Below, piece after piece: positions 13,090 through 22,390 of a stretch of DNA of 64,000 nt. The position numbers and the translations under genes are program-made. The stretch is from Ancylobacter defluvii. GTDB lineage: Bacteria > Pseudomonadota > Alphaproteobacteria > Rhizobiales > Xanthobacteraceae. Location: assembly GCF_018390605.1 (NCBI RefSeq), contig NZ_JAHBGD010000012.1, forward strand, positions 28,191-92,190. Reading direction: 5' to 3'. Every line of letters starts with the position of its first letter. Position 1 is the first letter of the stretch. Below the pieces are notes generated by a model. That model saw only the letters and a program-made list of their open reading frames with translations, did not search any database and was not told the origin of the DNA.

Positions 13090-13623
13090 ATGCCGCGGCT
13101 CTTCACCGCCCTCGAAATCCCGGCCAATGTCGCCGGCACCCTGTCGATGCTGCGCGGCGGCCTGCCCGGGGCGAGATGGATCGACCCCGAATTCTATCAC
13201 GTCACCCTGCGCTTCATCGGCGATGTCGATCACGCCATGGCGCGCGACGCGGCCGCAGCGCTCGACGAGGTGGACCGCTTCGGCTTCGACCTCACCCTCG
13301 ACGGCGTCGACCAGTTCGGCAACAATAAGCCGCGCGCCATCTTCGCCGCGGTGAAGGCCAACAGCGCGCTGATCGAGCTGCAGGCCGAGCATGAGCGGCT
13401 GATGAAGCGCATCGGCCTGCCGCCCGAGGGACGCAACTTCCGCCCACATGTCACCCTCGCCCGGCTGCGCGACGCCGCCCCGCGGCAGGTGGCGGACTAT
13501 CTCTCGCTGCGTGGCTACTTCCGCTCGCCGAGCTTCGAGGTCTCGCGCTTCGTGCTCTACTCCTCGCGCGATTCGGTCGGTGGCGGCCCCTACCGTGTCG
13601 AGGCCGCCTACCCACTGATGTAA
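13090..13623 (+). CDS. thpR: RNA 2',3'-cyclic phosphodiesterase (2H phosphoesterase, LigT family)
   Basis: The 177-aa protein carries the two HxT-x motifs of 2H phosphoesterases, HVTLRF (His37) and HVTLAR (His120), which open 2',3'-cyclic phosphates on RNA ends. The N-terminus MPRLFTALEIP is typical of ThpR. The ATG follows GGGAGG. It is divergent from the MOSC gene and overlaps or abuts the next gene. Confidence 0.93.
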   Translation: MPRLFTALEIPANVAGTLSMLRGGLPGARWIDPEFYHVTLRFIGDVDHAMARDAAAALDEVDRFGFDLTLDGVDQFGNNKPRAIFAAVKANSALIELQAEHERLMKRIGLPPEGRNFRPHVTLARLRDAAPRQVADYLSLRGYFRSPSFEVSRFVLYSSRDSVGGGPYRVEAAYPLM

Positions 13624-13718
13624 TGGCACGGCGCCCGCCTGCGGTTCTGCCTTGCGCCGGACATATTGCGGATGAGGATGAGTGGGGCCATCTCACGGTC
13701 ATGACACATGAGGGTCAT

Positions 13719-14123
13719 ATGGCCACCCGCCCCATCGACGCCGCCGCAGCCGACGATTTCGACTTTATCGAGGACCAGCGTTTCGCCGGCGCTGACGATG
13801 CCGGCGACGAGGCGCAGGTGCGCGCCGGTTTCTGGCGCAAGTTCGCCGGCGTCGCCACCCGCATCCCGTTCGCCGCCGATGCCGCCGCAGCCTATTACTG
13901 CGCGCTCGACCGCGACACGCCGGTGAAGGTACGGGCGATGCTGTTCGGCTCGCTCGCCTATTTCCTGCTGCCCTCGGATACGGTTCCCGATATCCTGCCG
14001 GTGCTCGGCTTCACCGACGACGCCGCCGTGCTTGCCACTGCGCTCAATCTCCTCGCCGCCCATATCACCCCGACCCACCGCGAGGCGGCGCGACGGGCGC
14101 TCGGGCGAATCACACGCGTGTGA
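13719..14123 (+). CDS. YkvA/DUF1232 membrane-associated protein
   Basis: The 134-aa protein has a DUF1232 core: VKVRAMLFGSLAYFLLPSDT then VPDILPVLGFTDD, the family hallmark in which a hydrophobic helix is followed by PxD(x)IPD. Function of the family is not settled; some members are linked to export or envelope. I chose the ATG at MATRPIDAA, preceded by GAGG with short spacing. In-frame ATGs at 13623 (overlapping the thpR stop) and 13701 are alternatives; the former would couple it to thpR. Confidence 0.85.
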   Translation: MATRPIDAAAADDFDFIEDQRFAGADDAGDEAQVRAGFWRKFAGVATRIPFAADAAAAYYCALDRDTPVKVRAMLFGSLAYFLLPSDTVPDILPVLGFTDDAAVLATALNLLAAHITPTHREAARRALGRITRV

Positions 14124-14337
14124 AGGCTTTCCACGGTTTTCACCCGCCGCAGTAATCCTTCATTTACCTCCCTGACAAAATCACTCGAAGATGAGCCCAA
14201 TTCTCCGGCAAAGCGATCACATCCCGGTCGCAAGGGTTCACAGCCGTCCGAGGGGCAGATATCCCTTTAGCGGTCTGAACGGAGCATTGAGCAAAGCCGC
14301 AGCCGCGGTGGAAGCATAAACACAGGAGCGATCGACG

Positions 14338-14850
14338 ATGGCACGACGCATTTCGTGCGCGGCACTCGCCGGCCTGGCACTGGCACTCATCGGAACGGCT
14401 GGCGCCCAGGCGGCGCCGAAGCTGGTTGGCCAGTTCGGCGATTGGGGCGTTTATCTGGACGACAGCGGTAGCGGCAAGATCTGCTACGCGCTCTCGCAGC
14501 CCAAAACGCGCGCGCCCGCCGGCCTCAGCCGCGATCCCGCCTATTTCTTCGTCAGCACCCGCACAGCCGAAAACGTCAAGAACGAGATCAGCGTGGTCAT
14601 GGGCTTCCCGCTGAAGGAGGGCTCGGACGCCATGCTCACCATCGGTCCGGCCTCGTTCGATCTTTACACGCGCGGCTCAGGCGCCTGGGTGCGCAATGTG
14701 GCGGAAGAGAACCGCCTGCTCGATGCCATGCGTCGCGGCAAGGACGTGGTGGTGAAAAGCACGTCGGCCCGCGGCAACGTCACTACCGACACCTATTCGC
14801 TGAGCGGAATCTCGGCGGCGGTGGATCGCGCGACGCAGGAATGCCGCTGA
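14338..14850 (+). CDS. Invasion-associated locus B (IalB) family periplasmic protein
   Basis: The 170-aa protein has a signal peptide (MARRISCAALAGLALALIGT, cleavage after AQA near residue 25) and an IalB domain starting FGDWGVYLDDSGSGKICYA. The family is widespread in Hyphomicrobiales; in Bartonella it contributes to red-cell invasion, but in free-living relatives the role is unknown. AGGAG lies nine bases before the ATG. A perfect hairpin follows the stop. Confidence 0.9.
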   Translation: MARRISCAALAGLALALIGTAGAQAAPKLVGQFGDWGVYLDDSGSGKICYALSQPKTRAPAGLSRDPAYFFVSTRTAENVKNEISVVMGFPLKEGSDAMLTIGPASFDLYTRGSGAWVRNVAEENRLLDAMRRGKDVVVKSTSARGNVTTDTYSLSGISAAVDRATQECR

Positions 14851-14859
14851 GCCGGACAC

Positions 14860-14901
14860 CACGTGGTCCGGCGCTGTTCTCGAATAGCGCCGGACCACGT
14901 G
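14860..14901. repeat. Perfect 16-bp inverted repeat between the IalB-like gene and gloB
   Basis: CACGTGGTCCGGCGCT (14860-14875) and its exact reverse complement (14886-14901) flank a 10-base loop. The stem begins 10 bases after the upstream stop. There is no T tract, so it could be a Rho-aided terminator, an mRNA-stabilising hairpin or a protein site (the arms begin with CACGTG). Confidence 0.8.
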
Positions 14902-14949
14902 CCTTCCTCATCCGAGGACGCCTTCCGGAAACCCCCATCGGGAACCGCC

Positions 14950-15723
14950 ATGCCGGTCGAGCTTCGCCTGATCCCCTGCCTCGCCGATAATTACGCCGTG
15001 CTGCTGCGCGACCCGGTGACGGAGGCGACCGCGGTCGTCGATGTGCCGGAGGTGGCGCCGATCCTTGCCGCCTTGGAGCGCGAGGACTGGACGCTGACGC
15101 ACATCCTCGTCACCCATCACCACACCGATCACATTGCCGGGGTCGAGGCGCTGAAGGCGCGCTACGGCGCGACCGTGATCGGCCCGAAGGCGGAACGCGA
15201 CACCATTCCCGGTCTCGATTTCGCGGTGACGGATGGCGATCCGGTAGCAGTGGGCAGCCTGGTCGGCCGGGTGCTGGAGACCCCAGGCCATACCAAGGGC
15301 CATATCGTCTTCCTGTTCGAGGGCGAACGGCTGCTGTTCAGCGGCGACACGCTGTTTGTCATGGGCTGCGGCCGGCCGTTCGAATGCGATCCGCCGGTGC
15401 TGTGGGAATCGCTGCTGCGGCTGCGGGCGCTGCCGGACGACATCGCCGTCTATTGCGGCCATGAATACACCGTCTCAAACGGCCGCTTCGCCGTGCATGT
15501 CGACCCGGACAATGCCGCCTCGCGCGAGCAGCTCGCGCTGGCCGAGGCGCTGCGTGCCGAAGGCAAGCCGACGCTGCCGACCACCATCGGCACGGAAAAG
15601 GCGAGCAATCCGTTCCTGCGTGCCGACGACCCGACGCTGGCGGCCAAGCTCGGCCTGGCCGGTGCCGACCCGGCGGCGGTGTTCACCGAGCTGCGCGAGC
15701 TCAAGAGCCGGTTCAGGGGCTGA
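14950..15723 (+). CDS. gloB: Hydroxyacylglutathione hydrolase (glyoxalase II)
   Basis: Hydrolyses S-lactoylglutathione to lactate and glutathione, the second step of methylglyoxal detoxification. The 257-aa protein has the metallo-beta-lactamase metal motif THHHTDH at about 56-62, the further His in TPGHTKGH, Asp in SGDTLF and the C-terminal substrate domain starting YCGHEYTVSNGRFA. The start at MPVELRLIPCLADNYAVLL matches the family. A VOC lactoylglutathione-lyase-like gene lies elsewhere in the window at 28843-29238. Confidence 0.96.
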   Translation: MPVELRLIPCLADNYAVLLRDPVTEATAVVDVPEVAPILAALEREDWTLTHILVTHHHTDHIAGVEALKARYGATVIGPKAERDTIPGLDFAVTDGDPVAVGSLVGRVLETPGHTKGHIVFLFEGERLLFSGDTLFVMGCGRPFECDPPVLWESLLRLRALPDDIAVYCGHEYTVSNGRFAVHVDPDNAASREQLALAEALRAEGKPTLPTTIGTEKASNPFLRADDPTLAAKLGLAGADPAAVFTELRELKSRFRG

Positions 15724-15728
15724 CGGCG

Positions 15729-16169
15729 ATGGCCGCCATTTCCCTCTCCGCCGCCGACATCATTGCCCGCCTCGGGCTTGAACCGCATCCCGAGGGTGGA
15801 CATTTCCGCGAGACCTACCGCGATCCGCACCGGCTGGAAGACGGCCGTGCCGCCTCCACCGCCATCTATTTCCTGCTGGCGGCGGGCGAGGCCTCACACT
15901 GGCACCGGGTCGACGCAGTAGAGATCTGGCACTGGCACGCCGGCGCACCGCTCAGGCTTTCGCTGGCGGCGACCGATGCCGGGCCGGTGCAATCCCTTCT
16001 GCTGGGACCCGACCTTGCCGCCGGCGAGGAGCCACAGCGCGTGGTGCCGCGTGGCACATGGCAAGCGGCAAGGAGCCTCGGCGACTGGACGCTGGTCGGC
16101 TGCACCGTGGCGCCCGGCTTCGAGTTTGCCGGCTTCGAACTCGCGGCACCGGGCTGGCAGCCGGGCTGA
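15729..16169 (+). CDS. Cupin family protein (DUF985)
   Basis: The 146-aa protein has the DUF985 pattern: LEPHPEGGHFRETYRD near the start, a cupin metal-type motif SHWHRVDAVEIWHWHAG (about 57-73), and a closing VAPGFEFAGFEL strand. The RmlC-like fold is clear, while the substrate is unknown. It starts 5 bases after the gloB stop, so the two are probably cotranscribed. It converges with the EamA transporter gene, with only 13 bases between their stops. Confidence 0.9.
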   Translation: MAAISLSAADIIARLGLEPHPEGGHFRETYRDPHRLEDGRAASTAIYFLLAAGEASHWHRVDAVEIWHWHAGAPLRLSLAATDAGPVQSLLLGPDLAAGEEPQRVVPRGTWQAARSLGDWTLVGCTVAPGFEFAGFELAAPGWQPG

Positions 16170-16182
16170 TTCCGCGGACGGG

Positions 16183-17061
16183 CTATTTCCGGGCGAGCAG
16201 CGTCGCCACCCCGGCACCGCCGACAATGAGGGCGCAGGCCCCGGCCAGCGCCCAGCTGGCGCTGGCGAAGCCGGTCGCCACCAGGAGCAGCGTCGACAGC
16301 ACCGGCGCCGCATAGGAGGCGACGCCGAGCAGGCGGATATCGCCGCGCTTCATGCCGATATCCCAGGTATAGAAGGCGATACCGACCGGCCCGATGCCGA
16401 GCGCGGCCACCGCCAGCCACTCTGTTGCTCCCGACGGCCAGATCGACGGCTCGAACAACAGATGGCACGGCACCGACAGCGCCGCCGTGACGAGACAAAA
16501 GCCGGCGACCGCCTCGGTCGGCACCCGCGCAAATCGCCGCGCCAGGACCGAGTAGCCCGACCAGATCACCGCGCATAGCGCCGCCGCTGCATAGCCCGGC
16601 AGGTAGTCCGGCGAGAAGCCCAAGCCCCCGGCACGGGCGCCGAGCAGCATCACCGTGCCGGCGAGCCCCATCAGCGCGCCGACGATATGCGCCGGCCGCA
16701 GCCGCTCGCCCGGCAGCGCCGCCGACATCAGCACGATCAGCAGCGGCCAGAGATAGGCGATCAGCCCCGCCTCGGCCGGCGGTGCCAGCTTCAGCGCCGA
16801 GAAATAGAAGAAATGGTAGCCGAACAGCCCGCCGACGCCGTGCAGCCACACCGGCCAAGGCTGGCGCAGCACCGACAGGCCGACGCCGCGCACCGCCGCA
16901 GCCGCCAGCCCCACCGCGCCGCCGATGGCAAAGGTGAGCGCGGTGAGCAGAAAGGGCGGCACCGCCCCGGTCGCCGAGGTGGCGAGCGCCAGCGTCGCCC
17001 AGAGCAAGATGGCGGAAAAGCCGATGAGCGTGGCGGAGGAGCGCGAGATCGAAGCGGACAT
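16183..17061 (-). CDS. EamA/DMT-family transporter
   Basis: The 292-aa protein has about ten hydrophobic segments in two repeats, the pattern of drug/metabolite transporters. Markers are LTFAIGGAVG and GLIAYLWPLLIVLMSA in the first half, and GIAFYTWDIGMKRGD with LGVASYAAPVLSTLLL in the second. It closely resembles the aromatic amino acid exporter YddG subgroup (the YLWP and WDIGMK phrases), but the substrate cannot be fixed from sequence. The start is MSASISR; a GTG three codons earlier is an alternative. Confidence 0.9.
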   Translation of the reverse strand: MSASISRSSATLIGFSAILLWATLALATSATGAVPPFLLTALTFAIGGAVGLAAAAVRGVGLSVLRQPWPVWLHGVGGLFGYHFFYFSALKLAPPAEAGLIAYLWPLLIVLMSAALPGERLRPAHIVGALMGLAGTVMLLGARAGGLGFSPDYLPGYAAAALCAVIWSGYSVLARRFARVPTEAVAGFCLVTAALSVPCHLLFEPSIWPSGATEWLAVAALGIGPVGIAFYTWDIGMKRGDIRLLGVASYAAPVLSTLLLVATGFASASWALAGACALIVGGAGVATLLARK

Positions 17062-17528
17062 GGGAGGCACCTGAGTGGGCGCCCGTTATGGCCGCCGCCG
17101 GCCGCGGCGCCAAGCCCTTCCTTGGACGACCGGCCCTCGCTGCCGATGACGGCTGCTCTGCCTAGCGCCGGGATGGACAAGTGGTGCGCAAGCCGCCCAC
17201 CTTGCCGGCGGACCCTCGCAGCAGAGGCTATACCCTTCGACGCCTGCAATGTCGGCTGCCCCGCTGCTGTCATCGCATTGGAGGCCATGACGATTGCTGC
17301 GGCGCGCGGACACCGGATCGGTCGAAGCCGAGGCGCGACGCCGGGGACCACGCGCGCCCATGGCCCGCTACGGCCACCACGCTGGAGCGACAACGGAGAA
17401 CAGGAGGCTCGGGACCACCGCGAGCCGCTACCTGCTCGGCAACGATTTCGACGCCGAAACCGGCCGAGCTCCGAAGACCTAAACGAGCTGGCCGTCCCAC
17501 CTGATGCGGGAGGCCGGAACGCTGCCGC
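17062..17528. other. Intergenic region between phbB and the EamA transporter gene
   Basis: About 467 bases with no supported gene. Frames are open on both strands but have no Shine-Dalgarno and no family resemblance. Downstream of phbB, a weak imperfect stem TCCC...GGGA lies near 17500. The region should hold the promoter of the transporter gene, but I could not identify one. Confidence 0.4.
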
Positions 17529-18254
17529 TCAGATCATGAACTGTCCGCCATTGGCGGACAGCGTCGAACCGGTGATGAAGGACGCCTCGTCCGCCGCCAG
17601 GAACACCACGCAGCGGGCGATCTCCTCCGGTTCGCCCAGCCGGCCGACCGGGATGTGCGGCAGCACCTTCTTCTCGATGACCTCCTGCGGCACCGCCTTC
17701 ACCATTTCGGTGGCGATATAGCCGGGGCAGATGGCGTTTACCGTCACGCCCTTATTGGCGTTCTCCTGCGCCAGGGCCCGGGTGAAGCCGAGGTCGCCGG
17801 CCTTGGCGGCGGAATAGTTGGTCTGCCCGATCTGCCCCTTCTGGCCGTTGATCGAGGAGATGTTGACGATGCGCCCGAAACTGCGCTCGCGCATGCCCTC
17901 GATCACCTGCCGGGACATGTTGAACACCGAGTTGAGATTGGTGTTGATCACCGCATACCACTGCTCGGCGGTCATTTTGTGCAGCATGCCGTCGCGGGTG
18001 ATGCCGGCATTGTTGACCAGGACATCGACCGGACCCAGCTGGGCGACCACGCTCGCGACGCCGGCCTTGCAGGCCTCGAAATCCGATACGTCCCATTTGA
18101 AGGTCGGGATGCCGGTCTCGGCGGTGAAGGCGGCGGCCGCCTCTTCATTGCCGGCATAGTTGGCGGCGACCTTGTACCCGGCAGCCTTCAAGGCCTTGCA
18201 CACCGCGGCCCCGATTCCACGGGTTCCGCCGGTGACCAACGCAACGCGACTCAT
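17529..18254 (-). CDS. phbB: Acetoacetyl-CoA reductase (PHB synthesis)
   Basis: Short-chain dehydrogenase that reduces acetoacetyl-CoA to (R)-3-hydroxybutyryl-CoA with NADPH. The 241-aa product has the Rossmann motif TGGTRGIG (8-15), NNAG, the catalytic Ser in NISSINGQKGQIGQ and the YxxxK in NYSAAKAG. The INGQKGQIGQTNY and FTRALAQENANKGVTVN phrases are typical of PhbB rather than FabG. A strong GAGGGGAAG precedes the ATG. phbA lies 158 bases upstream on the same strand, so the pair is probably transcribed phbA-phbB. Confidence 0.95.
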   Translation of the reverse strand: MSRVALVTGGTRGIGAAVCKALKAAGYKVAANYAGNEEAAAAFTAETGIPTFKWDVSDFEACKAGVASVVAQLGPVDVLVNNAGITRDGMLHKMTAEQWYAVINTNLNSVFNMSRQVIEGMRERSFGRIVNISSINGQKGQIGQTNYSAAKAGDLGFTRALAQENANKGVTVNAICPGYIATEMVKAVPQEVIEKKVLPHIPVGRLGEPEEIARCVVFLAADEASFITGSTLSANGGQFMI

Positions 18255-18412
18255 CTGACTTCCCCTCTCGGCTTCCGTCCCGGAACCTGCGACGGCTTGT
18301 ACGTCGTTTTTATCGATCGGCAAGGCTCCCAAACGCCTGCCCGACCATCATTTCCGCATGGCTCTTTGCGGCCAGCGGGCCGGCGGCGGGGAAGCGCCGC
18401 CGGCAGGAGGCG

Positions 18413-19591
18413 TCAATCGCGCTCGATGCACATGGCAATGCCCATGCCGCCGCCGATGCACAGCGTGGCGAGGGCCTTCTTGGCGTCGCGCTTCTGCATT
18501 TCGTAGAGCAGCGTCGTCAGGATGCGCGCGCCGGAAGCGCCGATCGGGTGACCGATGGCGATGGCGCCGCCATTGACGTTGACCTTCGAGGTATCCCAGC
18601 CGAGATCCTTGTTCACCGCGCAGGCCTGGGCGGCGAAGGCCTCGTTGGCCTCGACCAGGTCAAGATCGGCAACCGTCCAGCCGGCCTTTTCCAGCGCCCT
18701 TCGCGAGGCCGGAATCGGACCCGAACCCATGACGGCCGGATCGACGCCGGCCTGCGCCCAGGAGACAATCCGCCCGATCGGCTTGGCGCCGCGCGCGGCC
18801 GCGGTCTCGGCGCTCATCAGCACGATGGCGGCGGCGCCGTCATTGATGCCCGAGGCGTTGCCGGCGGTCACCGTGCCATCCTTGGAAAAGGCCGGGCGCA
18901 GCTTGGTCATGCTGTCGATGGTGGCGCCGTGGCGGGGATACTCGTCGTCGGACACCACGATGTCGCCCTTGCGGGTCGAGATGGTGACGGGGACGATCTC
19001 GTCCTTGAAGCGGCCGGCCTTCTGCGCCGCCTCGGCCTTGTTCTGCGAGCCGACCGCGAACTCGTCCTGCTGCTCGCGGGTGATCTGCCACTGGCGGGCC
19101 ACGTTCTCGGCGGTGGTGCCCATATGGTAGCCGTTGAAGGCGTCCCACAGGCCGTCCTTGATCATGGTGTCGACCATCTCAAGCGAGCCCATCTTGGTGC
19201 CGTTGCGCAGGTTGGCGCAATGCGGCGCCTGGCTCATCGATTCCTGGCCGCCGGCGACGACGATGTCGCTGTCGCCATTGGCGATCGCCTGGAAGCCGAG
19301 CGCCACCGCGCGCAGGCCGGAACCGCAGAGCATGTTCACCCCCCAGGCCGGGCTCTCCACCGGAATGCCGGCGGCAACCGAGGCCTGGCGCGCCGGGTTC
19401 TGGCCGGCGCCGGCGGTAAGGATCTGCCCCATGATGGTCTCGCTGACCTCGCCGGGAGCAACGCCGGCACGCTCCAGCGCCGCGTTGATCGCGATCTTGC
19501 CGAGCTCATGTGCCGGCAGGGAGGAGAGAGCGCCGTTGAACGCGCCAACGGGCGTACGTGCGGCGCCGACGATGACGATGCCGTCCTTCAT
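18413..19591 (-). CDS. phbA: Acetyl-CoA acetyltransferase (beta-ketothiolase)
   Basis: Condenses two acetyl-CoA into acetoacetyl-CoA for PHB synthesis. The 392-aa thiolase has the acyl-accepting Cys89 in [10 protein letters not shown], the His of [17 protein letters not shown] and the C-terminal proton-transfer Cys378 in [14 protein letters not shown] precedes the ATG. It is first in a phbAB pair and divergent from the regulator phaR. The PHB synthase gene phaC is not in the window. Confidence 0.96.
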   Translation of the reverse strand: MKDGIVIVGAARTPVGAFNGALSSLPAHELGKIAINAALERAGVAPGEVSETIMGQILTAGAGQNPARQASVAAGIPVESPAWGVNMLCGSGLRAVALGFQAIANGDSDIVVAGGQESMSQAPHCANLRNGTKMGSLEMVDTMIKDGLWDAFNGYHMGTTAENVARQWQITREQQDEFAVGSQNKAEAAQKAGRFKDEIVPVTISTRKGDIVVSDDEYPRHGATIDSMTKLRPAFSKDGTVTAGNASGINDGAAAIVLMSAETAAARGAKPIGRIVSWAQAGVDPAVMGSGPIPASRRALEKAGWTVADLDLVEANEAFAAQACAVNKDLGWDTSKVNVNGGAIAIGHPIGASGARILTTLLYEMQKRDAKKALATLCIGGGMGIAMCIERD

Positions 19592-19827
19592 GTTTGAACG
19601 TCCTCCGATGGGAAGCAGATGTGGTGCAGGAAGAAATCCCGCACCGGGCTTATAGCGAGTTTAGGGACATCGTGGTGACGTCGTATGACGCATGTCAATG
19701 GCCGCTCGAACGCCGTCCTTAATATACCAGAGGCTGTAGACCACCTCGTCCACCGATAATCCTGTAGCCCTCAGTTCGGAAACGCCCTAGAGTTTTCAAG
19801 GGGAAACCAACAAGGCAAGCGGCTCCT

Positions 19828-20442
19828 ATGGCGAAATCCAACGAACCCGTGACCATCAAGAAGTATGCAAACCGCCGGCTCTACAACACTGGCACGAGTA
19901 CCTATGTCACGCTCGAGGATCTGGCTTTGATGGTGAAAAACGGCGAGGATTTCGTCGTTTACGATGCCAAGTCCGGCGACGACATCACCCATTCGGTGCT
20001 GACCCAGATCATCTTCGAACAGGAAGGCAAGGGCCAGAATCTGCTGCCCATCAACTTTCTGCGCCAGATCATCCGCTTCTACGGCGATAGCATGCAGATG
20101 CTGGTGCCGCGCTACCTTGACATGTCGATCGAGAATTTCACGCGCGACCAGGAAAAATTCCGCGAGCAGTTCGTCAAGACCTTCGGCGTCGGCGGTTTCC
20201 CCACGGGCGGATTCCCCACGGGTGGTTTCCCTGCCGGAGGCTTCAGCGCGATGGAAGAGCAGGTGCGGCGCAACATCGACATCTTCGACCGCACCTTCAA
20301 GATGTTCCTGCCCAACGCCCGCGAGGAGGCCACCCCCGCGGCCCCGGCGGTGAAGGCCGACGATCTCGACGAGTTGAAGCGGCAAGTCGCCGAGATGCAG
20401 AAGCGCCTCGACAAGATCGGCGACGCCGACACCAAGAAATAA
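19828..20442 (+). CDS. phaR: Polyhydroxyalkanoate synthesis regulator PhaR
   Basis: DNA- and PHB-granule-binding repressor that controls phasin and PHB genes. The 204-aa protein has the PhaR N-terminal domain (KKYANRRLYNTGTSTYVTLE, about 10-70) and a PHB accumulation domain (SVLTQIIFEQEGKGQNLLP, about 75-115). Between this and a C-terminal coiled coil (LDELKRQVAEMQKRLDKIG) lies a Gly-Phe-Pro-Thr repeat. It is divergent from phbAB with 236 bases between starts; that region contains TTGACA on the phbA strand, but I could not settle a complete promoter or PhaR box. Confidence 0.95.
   Translation: MAKSNEPVTIKKYANRRLYNTGTSTYVTLEDLALMVKNGEDFVVYDAKSGDDITHSVLTQIIFEQEGKGQNLLPINFLRQIIRFYGDSMQMLVPRYLDMSIENFTRDQEKFREQFVKTFGVGGFPTGGFPTGGFPAGGFSAMEEQVRRNIDIFDRTFKMFLPNAREEATPAAPAVKADDLDELKRQVAEMQKRLDKIGDADTKK
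20191..20244 (+). repeat. 15-bp tandem repeat in phaR coding for GGFPT
   Basis: Three and a half in-frame units of ggcggnttccccacg produce GGFPT-GGFPT-GGFPA-GGF. It looks like a flexible linker between the granule-binding part and the coiled coil, and could vary in copy number. Confidence 0.8.
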
Positions 20443-20501
20443 CCGCGAGAATCAACCGCGAGAGCAACGCTCCCAGAGCAGCCCCGGCGGGAAGGACGCT
20501 T

Positions 20502-22205
20502 TCAGCCCCGCAGCGGCTGCGGGGCGGCAAGGCCGATCAGTTCACCTTGCAGATAGGTGCAGCCCCATTCGACGAGCCGGCTCGCGGTCGGCTCGTCAAG
20601 CACCCACTCCGCTACCGTGCTGACGCCAAGATGGGCGGCAAGCTCGATCAGCGCCCGCACGAAATGGCTGTCGGGCTCCGACCGCATCAGCCCGCTGACG
20701 AAGCTGCCGTCGATCTTCAATATATCGACGCGGAGCTCGCGCAGACTGCGGAACGACGTGTAACCGACGCCGAAATCGTCGATCGCCACCCGGCAGCCGA
20801 GCTCGTGCAGCCGGTCGATGCGCCGCCGGACATGGCCGATATCGACGAGGCGGGCACTTTCGGTGATCTCGACGATCAACCGTCGGCACAGCCCGTCACC
20901 GGCATGGCTCTCCATCAACGTCAGCCAATTGCTGTCGTCGAGATTTGTCGGCGACACGTTCACCGACAGCGTCAACTGCGGATCGGCAGCGAGCGTGGCG
21001 AAGGCCAGTTGCAGCGTGCGCCGGTCGATCAGCCCGGTGAGGCCGAAGCGCTCGGCGGTGGGAATCACCGCCGCACCGTCCAGCACATAACCGTCGCGGC
21101 CCTGCACCCGAACCAGTGCCTCGTGAAAGGCGATGGTGCGCGTCTCGGCCGTCGCCACCGGCTGATAGGCGAGACCGACCCGCTCCTCGTCCAGGGCGCG
21201 GACGATATTGTCGGCGAATTGGAGATTGGCACGGTGCTCGGCGGCGCGGTCGAGGGTCGAATCGAAGATAGCGAAGCTGCCGCGGCTGCGATGGCGCGCG
21301 TGATACAGCGCGTCCTGGACGCGGCGGAAGACATCGGCCGGCGTCCCGGCCTGATGCGGCGCCGTGAGCGCCCCGGCAGTGACGCCGGCCGCCACCACAC
21401 CGCGCTCGGTGCTTGGCGGCCTCGCATTGACCGCATCCACGATGGCATGGACACGAGCGGCGAAATCCTCGCCCGGGCGCAGCCGCAGCAGCAGGCCGAA
21501 GCTGCCGACCGAACAGCGCCCCATGGCCTCGCCCTCACCCAGCTCGGCCCGCAGCCGGCGGCGGAAGATTTCGATCACCTCGTCGACGGCGCCAAATCCA
21601 TAGGTGTCGTTCAGCCGCGCCAGGTCGTCGATGTCGATGAGCGCGACGCCGAACGGCTCGCCTGTCCGCCCCGCGCGGTCGAGCCAGTCCTTCAGCAGCA
21701 TGGCAAACGGCCTGCGGCCGGAACCGGCATTGGGTAGAACCTGCACGGCGGCCGACAGCGGCCGCCGCCCCTCGTCGCCGGACGCATCGGCCTTGATAAG
21801 GCCGAGCACCCGCTCCACCCGGCCACCGGCATCGAAATGGCAGACGCCGCGATCGATGAGATGCAGTTCGCGCGCACCGTCACGGCCGGGCAGCCGGATG
21901 CTGTAGCGAATGTCGAATTGCTGGGATTCGCCGGCAAGTCCGGCGGAAAGGCACGCCTCGACCGCCTCGGCGCGTCCGCCCCCGCTGCCCGGCGTGACGA
22001 TCGCGGCATAGCCGCGGCCGCTGGCGAGTTCGCGATCGACATCGGGGCCGAGAAAGGCCGCAGCGGAAGCGCTCCATTGCAGGCGGTCATCCGCGAGACG
22101 CCATTCATAGGCGGCGCTGTCGGCGGTCTCATGGGCGCGCACGATGTCGTTCAGCGTGGCCATGCCGCCGAGATCCGGCACTGCTGAGCCCGTCGCGTCA
22201 GACAT
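20502..22205 (-). CDS. PAS-GGDEF-EAL protein, degenerate cyclase with likely active phosphodiesterase
   Basis: The 567-aa cyclic-di-GMP signalling protein lacks membrane segments. A PAS-like N-terminus (about 20-140, YEWRLADDRLQWSASAAAFL) precedes a GGDEF domain (about 165-315) whose signature is SVGSFG at 232-237, so diguanylate cyclase activity is not expected. The EAL domain (about 325-560) keeps the metal and catalytic residues: EAL at 362-364, Asn in LSVNVSPTNL, Glu in VEITES, DDFGVGY, Lys in KIDGSF and Glu in VAEWVLDE. I infer a c-di-GMP phosphodiesterase or a sensor. The start MSDATGS is the first good ATG; the frame is open upstream without domain content. Confidence 0.9.
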   Translation of the reverse strand: MSDATGSAVPDLGGMATLNDIVRAHETADSAAYEWRLADDRLQWSASAAAFLGPDVDRELASGRGYAAIVTPGSGGGRAEAVEACLSAGLAGESQQFDIRYSIRLPGRDGARELHLIDRGVCHFDAGGRVERVLGLIKADASGDEGRRPLSAAVQVLPNAGSGRRPFAMLLKDWLDRAGRTGEPFGVALIDIDDLARLNDTYGFGAVDEVIEIFRRRLRAELGEGEAMGRCSVGSFGLLLRLRPGEDFAARVHAIVDAVNARPPSTERGVVAAGVTAGALTAPHQAGTPADVFRRVQDALYHARHRSRGSFAIFDSTLDRAAEHRANLQFADNIVRALDEERVGLAYQPVATAETRTIAFHEALVRVQGRDGYVLDGAAVIPTAERFGLTGLIDRRTLQLAFATLAADPQLTLSVNVSPTNLDDSNWLTLMESHAGDGLCRRLIVEITESARLVDIGHVRRRIDRLHELGCRVAIDDFGVGYTSFRSLRELRVDILKIDGSFVSGLMRSEPDSHFVRALIELAAHLGVSTVAEWVLDEPTASRLVEWGCTYLQGELIGLAAPQPLRG

Positions 22206-22390
22206 CAACACCCGTCGCTCCCGTGCCCTGCCAATCCCATGATGCGTCGCCCACTCCCCTCGCATTCGGCCTTCGCGCGGACATGCCCGCACCCCGCCCC
22301 CACCGAGTCGGTGGAACGGCGACTGGCTCTTGAAGAGTTGAACGATGCGCCAGCCACCGGAACGGTGCAAGCCGAGACAGTGGGCACACG

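Noticed and set aside
19592..19827. Defined PhaR operator between phbA and phaR
   Set aside because: The region has TTGACA and a near-palindrome around TGACGTCGTATGACG, but no repeated TGC-rich box I could trust.
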